Assembly: GCA_025456495.1 (NCBI GenBank)
Contig: JALOKO010000150.1
Coordinates: forward strand, 1 to 7,990
Direction of reading: 5' to 3'
Length of the DNA: 7,990 bases
Source: Bryobacterales bacterium
GTDB lineage: Bacteria > Acidobacteriota > Terriglobia > Bryobacterales > Bryobacteraceae
Shown: positions 1-6,184 of the stretch, in pieces
Position numbering within the stretch: position 1 is the stretch's first letter
How the letters are laid out: each line of letters begins with the position of its first letter
Made by a program: the position numbers and the translations under genes
Notes under the pieces: model-generated
Told to the model about the DNA's origin: nothing
Databases searched by the model: none
The model's input: the letters and a program-made list of their open reading frames with translations, nothing else

Positions 1-11
1 TTGGCTGCCAT
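1..11 (-). CDS. Probable 5' end of a further T6SS-operon gene (possibly hcp), cut by the window edge
   Basis: An ATG on the minus strand at 11-9 is followed by GCA GCC AA, reading Met-Ala-Ala-(Lys or Asn) before the window ends. A GAGGG stretch (minus strand, 25-21) lies 9 nt upstream and is a reasonable ribosome binding site. It sits 96 nt after the tssC stop on the same strand. In many T6SS loci the gene after tssBC is hcp (tssD, the tube protein) or tssE (baseplate), and Hcp proteins often begin Met-Ala. That identity is inferred from position only, because four codons cannot identify a protein. The start itself is moderately supported. Confidence 0.35.
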
Positions 12-60
12 GTTCGTTTACCCTCGTTGAAAATTTGGTCTGTCTTGGTTTGTGGTTTGT

Positions 61-90
61 GCGCGACACCCTTTTCCTGGGGTGTCGCGC
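61..90 (-). repeat. Strong stem-loop in the tssC 3' intergenic region
   Basis: Bases 61-70 and 81-90 are perfect inverted repeats (GCGCGACACC / GGTGTCGCGC). A further C-G pair at 71/80 gives an 11-bp GC-rich stem with an 8-nt loop. It lies 17 nt past the tssC stop and about 50 nt before the probable next start. Neither strand has a T-run after the stem: the minus strand continues ACAAACCACAAACC. A classical intrinsic terminator is therefore not supported. More likely roles are an mRNA-stabilising or processing hairpin, or partial termination that sets the ratio of sheath to downstream product. A smaller palindrome, GTTGA-AAA-TCAAC (93-105), adjoins it on the tssC side. Confidence 0.7.
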
Positions 91-107
91 CGGTTGAAAA
101 TCAACGG

Positions 108-1595
108 TTAGCCCTTGGCGGGTGGCGGCAAATCTGCCACTAGCCGAAGAGAAACAGAAAGCTCGTCCAGTTGGAAGTGCGGCCTCAGGAAGCTTACCGC
201 GCGATAGGCGCCGGGCTTGCCCGGAATCTCCATCACGTCGATGCGCGCTTCACGCAGCGGCTTGCTTGCCTTCACGGACTGAGGAGCGCTGTCGTCCAAG
301 GTCACGTAGTTGGCAATCCAGCGGTTCAGGAACAGCTCGCACTCCGAACGCGACATGAAGCTGCCGATCTTGTCGCGCATCATCGCCTTCAGGTAGTGCG
401 CAAAGCGGCACATTGCCAGAAGGTAAGGAAGTTGGGTGGACAACCGGGCGTTGGCGTTGGCGGAGTCCTTGTCATAGAGCTTCGCCTTTTGCGCCGACTG
501 CACACTGAAGAACGCGGCGTAATCGGCGCCCTTGCTGTGTACCAGCGGAACGAAGCCGTTGTCGGCCAGTTCCTTTTCCCGGCGGTCAGTGATGGACACT
601 TCCGTGGGACACTTCATGGCGATATCGCCATCTTCGGTACGGAAGGTGTGGATGGGAAGCCCGTCCACCAATCCGCCGCCTTCCACACCGCGAATCGCAG
701 CGCACCAGCCATACTGGGCGAAGGCGTTGGTCAGGCGGCTTGCCAGGGCATAGGCCGCGTTGCCCCACAGATACTTGTTGTGCTCCGTGCCGTCCACCGC
801 TTCCTCGTAAGCGAAGTCCTCCACCTGGATGCCTTCCTTGCCGTAGGGCAGGCGCATCAGGACGTGGGGACAGGTGAGCGCCACGTAGCGGGAATCCTCT
901 GAGTTGCGGAAGCTCTTCCACTTCGCGTACTCGTTGGTGTCGAAGATCTTCGCGATGTCGCGCGGGGCGTCCAACTGCGAGAAGCTATCCAGGTTGAACA
1001 TCTCGTGGGAGGCCGCCGTCAGGAAGGGCGCGTGGGCCGCGCTGGCCACCTGCGATACCTTCTCCAGCAACTCGATGTCCTCGGGATGCTTGCTGAACTC
1101 GTAGTCGCCCACCAGAGCCGCGAAGGGGGTTCCGCCAAAGATACCGAACTCTTCCTCGTACACCTTCTTGAACAGGGCGCTCTGGTCGAACTCGGCGGCG
1201 CGCTGCAGATCCCGCAGCAACTCGCGCTTGTTCACGTTCAGCACCTTGATCTTCAACTGGGTGCCGGTTTCACTGCGGTCAAGCAGCAACCTCAACCCGC
1301 GCCAACTGGCTTCCAACTTCTGGAAATCCGGATGGTGCATCACCTCGTTCAACTGGATGGATACCAGGTGATCAATCTGCGCGATGCGCGCGTTGATCAT
1401 CGCTTCGGTATCGCGGCTCACCGTCATGGAGCCTTCCAGGAACTGCCCGAGGAACTCCTTGATGATGTCCTTGTTGCGAGCGCGGGTGGCTGCGTCGCGG
1501 CCGGCCAGACGACCACCGTCCACAATCTGGTCGATCAGGCTTGCCTCTTGTGTCTGTGCTTGTGCGGCGGCTGCCTGCTTTTCCATATCACTCAT
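108..1595 (-). CDS. tssC: T6SS contractile sheath large subunit TssC (VipB family)
   Basis: TssC forms heterodimers with TssB that polymerise in the cytoplasm into the T6SS sheath, which contracts to drive the Hcp tube and spike out of the cell. The 495-residue product has the family's usual length. Family hallmarks visible are the N-terminal HPDFQKLEASWRGL stretch (about 88-101), EEFGIFGG (148-155), GDYEFSKHPEDIELL (163-177) and the conserved C-terminal stretch from FLRPHFQLDELSVSL to residue 487. The ATG at 1595 is chosen because GGAGG (1608-1604) lies 8 nt upstream. An in-frame GTG at 1604-1602 would start 9 nt earlier but overlaps that same site, so it is unlikely. The start lies inside the end of tssB (overlap ATGAGTGA), implying co-transcription and translational coupling. 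The product ends in a short proline-rich tail. Identity is secure. Confidence 0.97.
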   Translation of the reverse strand: MSDMEKQAAAAQAQTQEASLIDQIVDGGRLAGRDAATRARNKDIIKEFLGQFLEGSMTVSRDTEAMINARIAQIDHLVSIQLNEVMHHPDFQKLEASWRGLRLLLDRSETGTQLKIKVLNVNKRELLRDLQRAAEFDQSALFKKVYEEEFGIFGGTPFAALVGDYEFSKHPEDIELLEKVSQVASAAHAPFLTAASHEMFNLDSFSQLDAPRDIAKIFDTNEYAKWKSFRNSEDSRYVALTCPHVLMRLPYGKEGIQVEDFAYEEAVDGTEHNKYLWGNAAYALASRLTNAFAQYGWCAAIRGVEGGGLVDGLPIHTFRTEDGDIAMKCPTEVSITDRREKELADNGFVPLVHSKGADYAAFFSVQSAQKAKLYDKDSANANARLSTQLPYLLAMCRFAHYLKAMMRDKIGSFMSRSECELFLNRWIANYVTLDDSAPQSVKASKPLREARIDVMEIPGKPGAYRAVSFLRPHFQLDELSVSLRLVADLPPPAKG

Positions 1596-2109
1596 CGCTG
1601 CCACCTCCCAAGCCGAGCTCGCTCTTCAGCTTGTCCAGCTTGTCCTGATCTCTCACGGTCGCCAACAGCATCTCGTCCAACTTGTCGTTGCCCTGCAGGC
1701 TTCCCCGCAGGTCAGAGAGCTTGTCTCTGAGTTCCAGCAACTCCCGCAACGGCTTTACCTGGCGGGCGACAGCCGCGGGACTGAAGTCATCCATGCTCTG
1801 GAAGTTCAAGTCCACCTTGATCTGCCCGGCGTTGGGATCCTCACTCAGCTTGTTCTCTACCGAGAAGGCCAGGTGCGGCTTAAAGCCGGCCAAAACATCG
1901 TCGAAGTTGTCTGGGTTCACTTCCACAAACTTGCGGTCCCTCAAACGGGGGAGCGCTTCTTTCGGCTGGCCGGAGAAGTCTCCCAGCACACCCATCACAA
2001 AAGGGATTTCCTTGATCTCGATGGCGTCGCCGACTTCCACATCGTAGGTGATGTGGACGCGCGGCGAACGCACCCGTTCGAGCTTTTTCTGAACGCTTTG
2101 TTGCGCCAT
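1588..2109 (-). CDS. tssB: T6SS contractile sheath small subunit TssB (VipA family)
   Basis: TssB is the small sheath protein that interlocks with TssC to form the contractile cylinder around the Hcp tube. The 173-residue length is typical. The N-terminus carries the family pattern: SVQKKLERVRSPRVHITYDV (5-24) followed by the conserved IPFVMGVLGDFSG (about 36-48). DRKFVEVNPDNFDDVL follows near residue 58-73. The C-terminal third is charged and helical, with repeated LRELLELRDKLSDL-type spacing, as expected for the part that packs against TssC. The ATG at 2109 is preferred: AGGAG (2120-2116) is 6 nt upstream, while the adjacent in-frame GTG at 2112 would be only 3 nt away. It is the first gene of the leftward T6SS unit, and the GGA-GGT codons near its 3' end double as the tssC ribosome binding site. 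Confidence 0.97.
   Translation of the reverse strand: MAQQSVQKKLERVRSPRVHITYDVEVGDAIEIKEIPFVMGVLGDFSGQPKEALPRLRDRKFVEVNPDNFDDVLAGFKPHLAFSVENKLSEDPNAGQIKVDLNFQSMDDFSPAAVARQVKPLRELLELRDKLSDLRGSLQGNDKLDEMLLATVRDQDKLDKLKSELGLGGGSDE
1604..1608 (-). promoter_or_regulatory. Ribosome binding site that sets the tssC start, inside tssB
   Basis: The minus strand reads GGAGG here, 8 nt before the tssC ATG at 1595. It lies within the tssB codons for Gly-Gly near the C-terminus. Its placement favours the ATG over the overlapping GTG at 1604. Together with the 8-nt gene overlap it supports coupled translation of the two sheath subunits. Confidence 0.75.
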
Positions 2110-2173
2110 CACAGACTCCTGGCTTCAGATTTTTCGGATTTGGGGTCGAAACATTGGCCCAGCTAGCGAGTCG

Positions 2174-2203
2174 ATCTTACCAGAACGGACTGCTGTTTGC
2201 CAG
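2174..2203 (-). promoter_or_regulatory. Candidate tssBC promoter
   Basis: On the minus strand CTGGCA (2203-2198, 4 of 6 matches to TTGACA) is followed by an 18-nt spacer and TAAGAT (2179-2174, 4 of 6 matches to TATAAT). A TGG immediately before the latter forms an extended -10. Transcription would begin near 2167, leaving a leader of about 58 nt before the tssB ATG. Both hexamers overlap the two copies of the direct repeat described separately, so part of the match may reflect an operator and not a polymerase site. Confidence 0.3.
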
Positions 2204-2206
2204 AAC
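2177..2206. repeat. Tandem 10-bp direct repeat TTRCCAGAAC, period 20 bp
   Basis: TTACCAGAAC (2177-2186) and TTGCCAGAAC (2197-2206) agree at 9 of 10 positions and start exactly 20 bp apart, about two helical turns. They lie 68-97 bp upstream of the tssB ATG, over the candidate promoter. This layout fits two copies of a regulator's half-site placed on the same DNA face. The repeat is directly visible, but any regulatory role is inferred. Confidence 0.5.
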
Positions 2207-2390
2207 CTCGTATTTCAGCAATCTTTCGTGTCGCTTGCCCCAACTTCCCACTTCGCCGGCTTCGCTGCCGCAGCCTGGAAAGCGCCCCAAAACCCGTTTG
2301 GCGCCGCCGTCGTGTCTGCCCTCACTGCCGGTTCACTATGCTTAGCGACGCTTCCCACGGAAAGGGATCAACCCGCGAAAACAATTTCTA

Positions 2391-2420
2391 TTCACTCAAA
2401 CTGCGATTGCAGGGTACACT
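2391..2420 (+). promoter_or_regulatory. Candidate tssK promoter
   Basis: TTCACT (2391-2396, 4 of 6 matches to TTGACA) and TACACT (2415-2420, 4 of 6 matches to TATAAT) are separated by 18 nt in a locally AT-rich stretch. Initiation about 7 nt downstream would leave a leader of only some 17 nt before the tssK ATG, in line with the absence of a clear ribosome binding site. The motif quality is modest. Confidence 0.3.
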
Positions 2421-2443
2421 ACGGCTTGTTAGTTTAATTGGCT

Positions 2444-3805
2444 ATGAAAACCCTCCAGCCGGTCGTCTGGGCAAAAGGCACCTTCCTTACCCCGCAGCAT
2501 TTACAGGTGCAAAACCGCTTCCTGGAAAACGTGCTGTATGCGCATGTCACCGGCACGCAGTTTCGTCCCTGGGGCTTTGCCGACGTCCTGTTGAACCAGG
2601 AAGCGCTCGCCGAAGGGTTGGTGTCGTTTTCGCGCGCCAACGGGATTCTGCCCGATGGCCTGCCCTTCGCCTTCCCGGATGCCGACAGTCTTCCCCCGGA
2701 GCGCCCGCTGGAGGAGTGTTTCGGCGAAAACCGCAACGATACTGAGATCTTCCTGGCCCTTCCCCTCTATCGCGAAAAGACGATGAACGTCGCCATGGGA
2801 CACGACGCCCCGGACACGCGCTACCGGTCCCTGGTGCGCTCCTTCCGCGACGAAAACAACGGCATCATCGAAAAGCCGGTCCATGTGGCCAGCAAGAACT
2901 TCCGCTTTCTCACTGACCTTGACCCGCACGACGGCTATTCCGTGATGGGCGCCGCGCGCATCCTGCGCACTGAAGCGGGCACCTTCAAGCAAGACCCTCG
3001 CTATGTACCTCCGCTGCTGAATATTGCCGCCAGTGAGCCGGTGATGGCCATTGTCCGCAGGCTGGTGGAAATCCTCACCGCCAAAAGCAACACCTTAAGC
3101 GCCTCTCGTCGCCAGCGCAAGCAAAGCCTGGCCGACTTCACCGCCACGGACATCGCCAACTTCTGGCTGCTGTACACCACCAACACCTACCTGCCTCTGC
3201 TGCGGCACATCTTTGAGGTCCGGCGAGGGCACCCGGAAGCCCTCTATCAGGCCATGCTGAGCCTGGCGGGCGCATTGACGACGTTCTCTTTCGAGATCAA
3301 GCCCCAGGACCTGCCCGTGTACGACCACACAAAGCTGGGCAAGTGCATCTTCGATCTCGATGAGAAACTGCGCGTGCTGCTGGAAACGGTGGTCCCCAGC
3401 AATTGCGTTTCGATTCCGCTGAAGCTCACCCAGCCGTTCATTTATGCCGCGGCCATTGAGAACGAGAAGTACCTGCAGGACACCAAGATGTATCTGGCGG
3501 TTTCCAGCAAGGTGGCCGAGCAGCAATTGATTTCGCGCGCGCCCATGCTGGTGAAAACCTGCTCAGCCACTCACATTGATCACCTGGTGAAGATGGCCCT
3601 GCCCGGCATCACACTGACGCACGTGCCTTCCCCGCCCTCGGCAATTCCGGTGAAGCTGGAATACCAATACTTCAGCCTGAACCAGTCTGGCCCCGCCTGG
3701 GAGGCCGTCACCCGCGCGCGGAACTTTGCCGCTTACGTGCCAGCCGATTTCCCGAATCCGGAACTGGAACTGGTCATTCTGCTGCCACGGGAAGCGGGCA
3801 AATAG
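2444..3805 (+). CDS. tssK: T6SS baseplate subunit TssK
   Basis: TssK is the cytoplasmic trimeric baseplate protein that links the TssEFG wedges to the TssL/TssM membrane complex. The 453-residue length is usual. The N-terminal family signature is clear: VVWAKGTFLTPQHLQVQNRF starting at residue 7, equivalent to the VVWxEGMFLxPQHFQ pattern. The shoulder region (NRNDTEIFLALPLY, then the RYRSLVRSF stretch) and the conserved end (FAAYVPADFPNPELELVILL) also fit. The ATG at 2444 is chosen because family members start a few residues before VVW. An in-frame TTG at 2438 would add two residues. Neither start has a clear Shine-Dalgarno sequence. It is transcribed away from tssBC and stands alone on this strand. 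The usual partners tssL and tssM are not downstream, and its 3' end overlaps the convergent methyltransferase by 32 bp. Confidence 0.95.
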   Translation: MKTLQPVVWAKGTFLTPQHLQVQNRFLENVLYAHVTGTQFRPWGFADVLLNQEALAEGLVSFSRANGILPDGLPFAFPDADSLPPERPLEECFGENRNDTEIFLALPLYREKTMNVAMGHDAPDTRYRSLVRSFRDENNGIIEKPVHVASKNFRFLTDLDPHDGYSVMGAARILRTEAGTFKQDPRYVPPLLNIAASEPVMAIVRRLVEILTAKSNTLSASRRQRKQSLADFTATDIANFWLLYTTNTYLPLLRHIFEVRRGHPEALYQAMLSLAGALTTFSFEIKPQDLPVYDHTKLGKCIFDLDEKLRVLLETVVPSNCVSIPLKLTQPFIYAAAIENEKYLQDTKMYLAVSSKVAEQQLISRAPMLVKTCSATHIDHLVKMALPGITLTHVPSPPSAIPVKLEYQYFSLNQSGPAWEAVTRARNFAAYVPADFPNPELELVILLPREAGK

Positions 3806-5300
3806 AACTCTCCAGGAAGCCTCCTGCAATCAGCACTCCCAATAGTTGGGCGAACTTTTCGGCCGACGTTTCGGGATGCACCACTTGATCGTCGATGAGG
3901 CTTTCCAGCAATTGCTGTCCGGTCCTCGTCCCATCGGCACGCGCCAGCAGGTAGCTCATCCAAGCCTGGATTTCCGTCTCCATCGCAAACGGGTAGGCGG
4001 TGACTGCCTGAAAGCGCACCGGTGGCAGACCTTCCGGCGATGGCTTATGGGTGGCGTGCAGTTCAAACTCCGGACGAATGCGCGGTGAGTCCTCCAGCAG
4101 TTGCTGCGCGATCTGCGGTTGCTTCAACACGACGGCGAAGTCCACGCACCACTGCAGTTCCTCCCAGTCGCTGCGAGGGGCCAGCTTCCGACGCGTATCC
4201 ACCGGATCCTCCGCGCCCACATGGCGGCGCACCAGCAACGCCCCCATCAGAAACTCGCGATGACCCAGCCCGCGCAACGCCTGCTCATACTGGGTAACCA
4301 CCGGGATGCCGCCCTTGTTCTTCACCGCGATGCTGAGGGCCAGTTGGTGGATGGAACTGGTGGTTTGCGGGAAGAAGAAGACGTCGAAGTGGGGCGCTTG
4401 CTGGCCAATCCACGCCCGGACATTCTGCTCCACCGTCGCCGCCGCGCCCTGTGGCAGCATGGCCACGGCGTAGAACAAGCCGCCCGGGGAAAGCTTCTCT
4501 GGTAGCTGCGCCAGCAGGCCCCGCACGATTTCCGTTCCGTCGTTTCCTCCGCCGTAATAGGTGTGCGTGCTGCCAAGGCTGGGCATGTAGGGTGGATGCG
4601 CCGCGATGAGGTCGTACAGCCCTTCCGTTCCCTGATAGTAGGCCCCGGCGATGGAGCGGAAATTCCCTACCCCCAACAGGCGACCGTTGAATGCGGCGAA
4701 CGCAGCCGAACGCGGCTCCAGGTCACTGGCAGTGGACTCACCGCAAAATTGCGCAGCCAACAATGCGGCAGGTCCGCAGCCGCCGCACACCTCAAGAAAG
4801 CGCCCAACCGGGCGGCGCGGCAGCAGGCCCAGAAACAGTTGCGCGCTGCGGGTACACGCCGGATACACAACGTCCGGCTGCGGTTGGTCTTCCAGGCCCG
4901 GCAGGGGAGTCACCCGGTCCGACGCAATCGCCGCACCCGCAAAGGGATACAGCGCCGCGCTGGCCACCAGCGCCGTCGGGGCGGCATCCGATGCAAGCAA
5001 CAGGCCAGTTTCGCGGCAGGCGCCCACAAACGCCTCCCCAAGCTGCGCTTCCAGCAGGGCCGCCTCCACAGCGCGGCCCAGAAGAAACACCTGAACAAGG
5101 GCGCTAATGGGGCTGTCGATGAGGGTTTCCAACTCCAGCTTGGCGTGGCCTTCGAAGAAGTCCGCCAGGTTCGGCACGCCCAGATACTCCTGACAGGCGT
5201 CTAAAGAATATCCGGCGCGGCGAAGACCATCGGCCAGCAGTTCATAATGCGCGGCGGCGGCGTCCGCGCGAGGGGGGGAGGGAAAGTCGTGAAAAGGCAA
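3774..5300 (-). CDS. Class I SAM-dependent methyltransferase, PrmC/MTS-like core with extra N- and C-terminal domains
   Basis: This 508-residue protein has a central Rossmann-type methyltransferase fold. Motif I is FLEVCGGCG (168-176), an acidic residue probably contacting the SAM ribose follows at D193 (ASDLEPRSAAFAAFNGRL), motif IV is HPPY (235-238), and GGNDGTEIVRGLLAQLPEKL (251-270) leads into SPGGLFYAVA. The core resembles the PrmC/HemK and 'methyltransferase small' families, which modify glutamine or nucleobase nitrogens, but the usual NPPY is HPPY and the first glycine of the SAM loop is Cys. The helical N-terminal ~150 residues may be a substrate-recognition domain. The last ~75 residues (around ADGTRTGQQLLESL) look like a small winged-helix domain. 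No membrane segment or signal peptide is evident. Start: the TTG at 5300 has GAGGA (5311-5307) 6 nt upstream, and no in-frame ATG fits better. Substrate unknown. It follows the two-component pair on the same strand by about 100 bp and converges on tssK. Confidence 0.85.
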   Translation of the reverse strand: MPFHDFPSPPRADAAAAHYELLADGLRRAGYSLDACQEYLGVPNLADFFEGHAKLELETLIDSPISALVQVFLLGRAVEAALLEAQLGEAFVGACRETGLLLASDAAPTALVASAALYPFAGAAIASDRVTPLPGLEDQPQPDVVYPACTRSAQLFLGLLPRRPVGRFLEVCGGCGPAALLAAQFCGESTASDLEPRSAAFAAFNGRLLGVGNFRSIAGAYYQGTEGLYDLIAAHPPYMPSLGSTHTYYGGGNDGTEIVRGLLAQLPEKLSPGGLFYAVAMLPQGAAATVEQNVRAWIGQQAPHFDVFFFPQTTSSIHQLALSIAVKNKGGIPVVTQYEQALRGLGHREFLMGALLVRRHVGAEDPVDTRRKLAPRSDWEELQWCVDFAVVLKQPQIAQQLLEDSPRIRPEFELHATHKPSPEGLPPVRFQAVTAYPFAMETEIQAWMSYLLARADGTRTGQQLLESLIDDQVVHPETSAEKFAQLLGVLIAGGFLESSICPLPVAAE

Positions 5301-5306
5301 GGCGCA

Positions 5307-5311
5307 TCCTC
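5307..5311 (-). promoter_or_regulatory. Ribosome binding site supporting a TTG start for the methyltransferase
   Basis: The minus strand reads GAGGA here, 6 nt before the TTG at 5300. A nearby ATG at 5307-5305 is out of frame. This makes the rare TTG the best-supported initiation codon. Confidence 0.55.
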
Positions 5312-5357
5312 AGGCCTGGGTTTGGACAGTCGGGACGCTTCCATGAGCATCCCCACG

Positions 5358-5384
5358 ATTGGCCTTTCTCAGGGTAACGCCAAT
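5358..5384. repeat. Short inverted repeat between response regulator and methyltransferase
   Basis: ATTGGC (5358-5363) and GCCAAT (5379-5384) are perfect inverted repeats separated by 15 nt, about 20 nt beyond the response regulator stop. There is no T-run and the loop is long, so this is not a convincing terminator. It could be a weak operator-like palindrome or chance. The rest of the 104-bp gap shows no clear promoter. Confidence 0.25.
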
Positions 5385-5404
5385 TCAGCCGATTGCAAGC
5401 GCGT

Positions 5405-6136
5405 TTAGTTCGCCCCGACAGCTTGGCGATCAGCCAACGGCGCAGCGCCGGCTCCCGCACCCGCATCGAAGCTGTATCCGAACCCGCGCACTGACCGGAT
5501 GAGTGTGGGGCTGGCGGGGTCCCGCTCCACCTTCTGGCGTAGCCGCAGCACGTACACATCCACCGTCCGATCGGTAACCGCGCGATCATGGCCCCAAACG
5601 GCATCCAGCAACTGTTCGCGGCTGAACACCACGCCGGGACGGCTCATCAGGAATTCCAACAAGCGAAACTCCGTGGCGGTAAGGGAAAGCTCCTCACCAT
5701 GAATCAGCACGCGACAGCTATTGCGATCCAACTCCAAGGCCCCCGTCTTCAGCACCCGCGTCGGGTTCTGCTGGCTGCGGAATTGGATCTTGATGCGGGC
5801 AATCAGTTCACGAATGAAGAAGGGCTTCACGATGTAGTCGTTGGCGCCCAGTTCCAAGCCCAGAATACGGTCGGTCTCACTGGCGCGCGCCGTGAGAAAG
5901 ATCACCGGCAGATGCGACAGCTCCGGGATCGTCCGGAGTCGCTTGCAGATCTCCAGCCCGTCGGAGTCCGGCAGCATGATATCCAGAATCACCAGGTCGG
6001 GGCGCTCCCTCCGGAACAGGTCAACGGCATCCTTGCCCGTCTGCGACCCCACCATGACAAATCCTTCCTTTTCCAGGTTGTACTTCAGTAAGGAATACAG
6101 GTCCGCATCATCTTCAATCAGTGCAATTTTACGCAT
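5405..6136 (-). CDS. OmpR/PhoB-family response regulator, DNA-binding
   Basis: This is a 243-residue cytoplasmic transcription factor, expected to be phosphorylated by the adjacent kinase. The receiver domain (1-~120) has every key residue: acidic pair D9/D10, phosphoacceptor D52 (VILDIMLPDSDG), switch T82 (FLTAR) and K104 (KPF). The C-terminal winged helix (about 132-225) shows LTATEFRLLEFL, SREQLLDAVWG and the recognition-helix region DRTVDVYVLRLRQKVE, ending RSVRGFGYSF. It most resembles PhoB. The tail is alanine- and glycine-rich. The ATG at 6136 is preferred: the protein then begins MRKIALIEDD as family members do, with AAGAG 8 nt upstream. An in-frame ATG at 6178 would add 14 uncharacteristic residues and has no ribosome binding site. 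The gene lies 48 nt after the histidine kinase stop, so the two form one unit. Target genes cannot be told from the window. Confidence 0.95.
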   Translation of the reverse strand: MRKIALIEDDADLYSLLKYNLEKEGFVMVGSQTGKDAVDLFRRERPDLVILDIMLPDSDGLEICKRLRTIPELSHLPVIFLTARASETDRILGLELGANDYIVKPFFIRELIARIKIQFRSQQNPTRVLKTGALELDRNSCRVLIHGEELSLTATEFRLLEFLMSRPGVVFSREQLLDAVWGHDRAVTDRTVDVYVLRLRQKVERDPASPTLIRSVRGFGYSFDAGAGAGAAPLADRQAVGAN

Positions 6137-6184
6137 CGTTGTTTCTCTTGCCGCCTTCGGGTTCAGAATAACTGACATCGATTG

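Larger units (their letters stand above)
2110..2443. other. Divergent intergenic region between tssB and tssK
   Basis: These 334 bp separate the leftward tssB and rightward tssK starts. No convincing gene is present. Short open frames such as the TTG-started one at 2154-2345 have no ribosome binding site and no recognisable protein character. The region contains the tssB ribosome binding site (AGGAG, 2120-2116), candidate promoters on both strands, and a direct repeat at 2177-2206. An imperfect hairpin lies at 2282-2304 (GCGCC..AAA / TTT..GGCGC). The last ~70 bp before tssK are noticeably more AT-rich than the surroundings, as expected for a promoter. I searched for a sigma-54 GG-N10-GC element, common in T6SS loci, and did not find a convincing one. 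Confidence 0.8.

Noticed and set aside
61..110. Intrinsic terminator for tssC
   Set aside because: The stem is strong, but neither strand has a T-run after it, so it is reported as a hairpin only.
171..902. Long plus-strand open frame (243 codons) opposite tssC
   Set aside because: It is antisense to a secure tssC, has no ribosome binding site or recognisable domain, and such frames are common opposite GC-rich genes.
1005..2166. Two further long plus-strand open frames opposite tssC and tssB
   Set aside because: They overlap each other and two secure genes, and their composition (Gln-, His- and Ser-rich with no domain) is typical of shadow frames.
2282..2304. Imperfect hairpin GCGCC..AAA / TTT..GGCGC in the divergent spacer
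   Set aside because: The stem is interrupted by a two-base bulge, there is no T-run, and its position between divergent genes gives no clear role; likely chance in GC-rich DNA.
2154..2345. Small TTG-started open frame in the tssB-tssK spacer
   Set aside because: There is no ribosome binding site, the start codon is rare, and the Ser/Pro-rich translation has no protein-like features.
2113..2437. Sigma-54 promoter for the T6SS genes
   Set aside because: Several TGGC and TTGGC stretches were tried on both strands, and none has GC at the required 10-nt distance from GG.
4563..5204. Plus-strand open frame (213 codons) opposite the methyltransferase
   Set aside because: The Arg/Gln/Ala-rich translation shows no fold or motif, whereas the opposite strand carries a clear methyltransferase core.
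5301..5404. Separate promoter for the methyltransferase
   Set aside because: The best minus-strand pair (TTGGCG, 17 nt, AATCGT) matches the -10 at only 3 of 6 positions, so it is not supportable.
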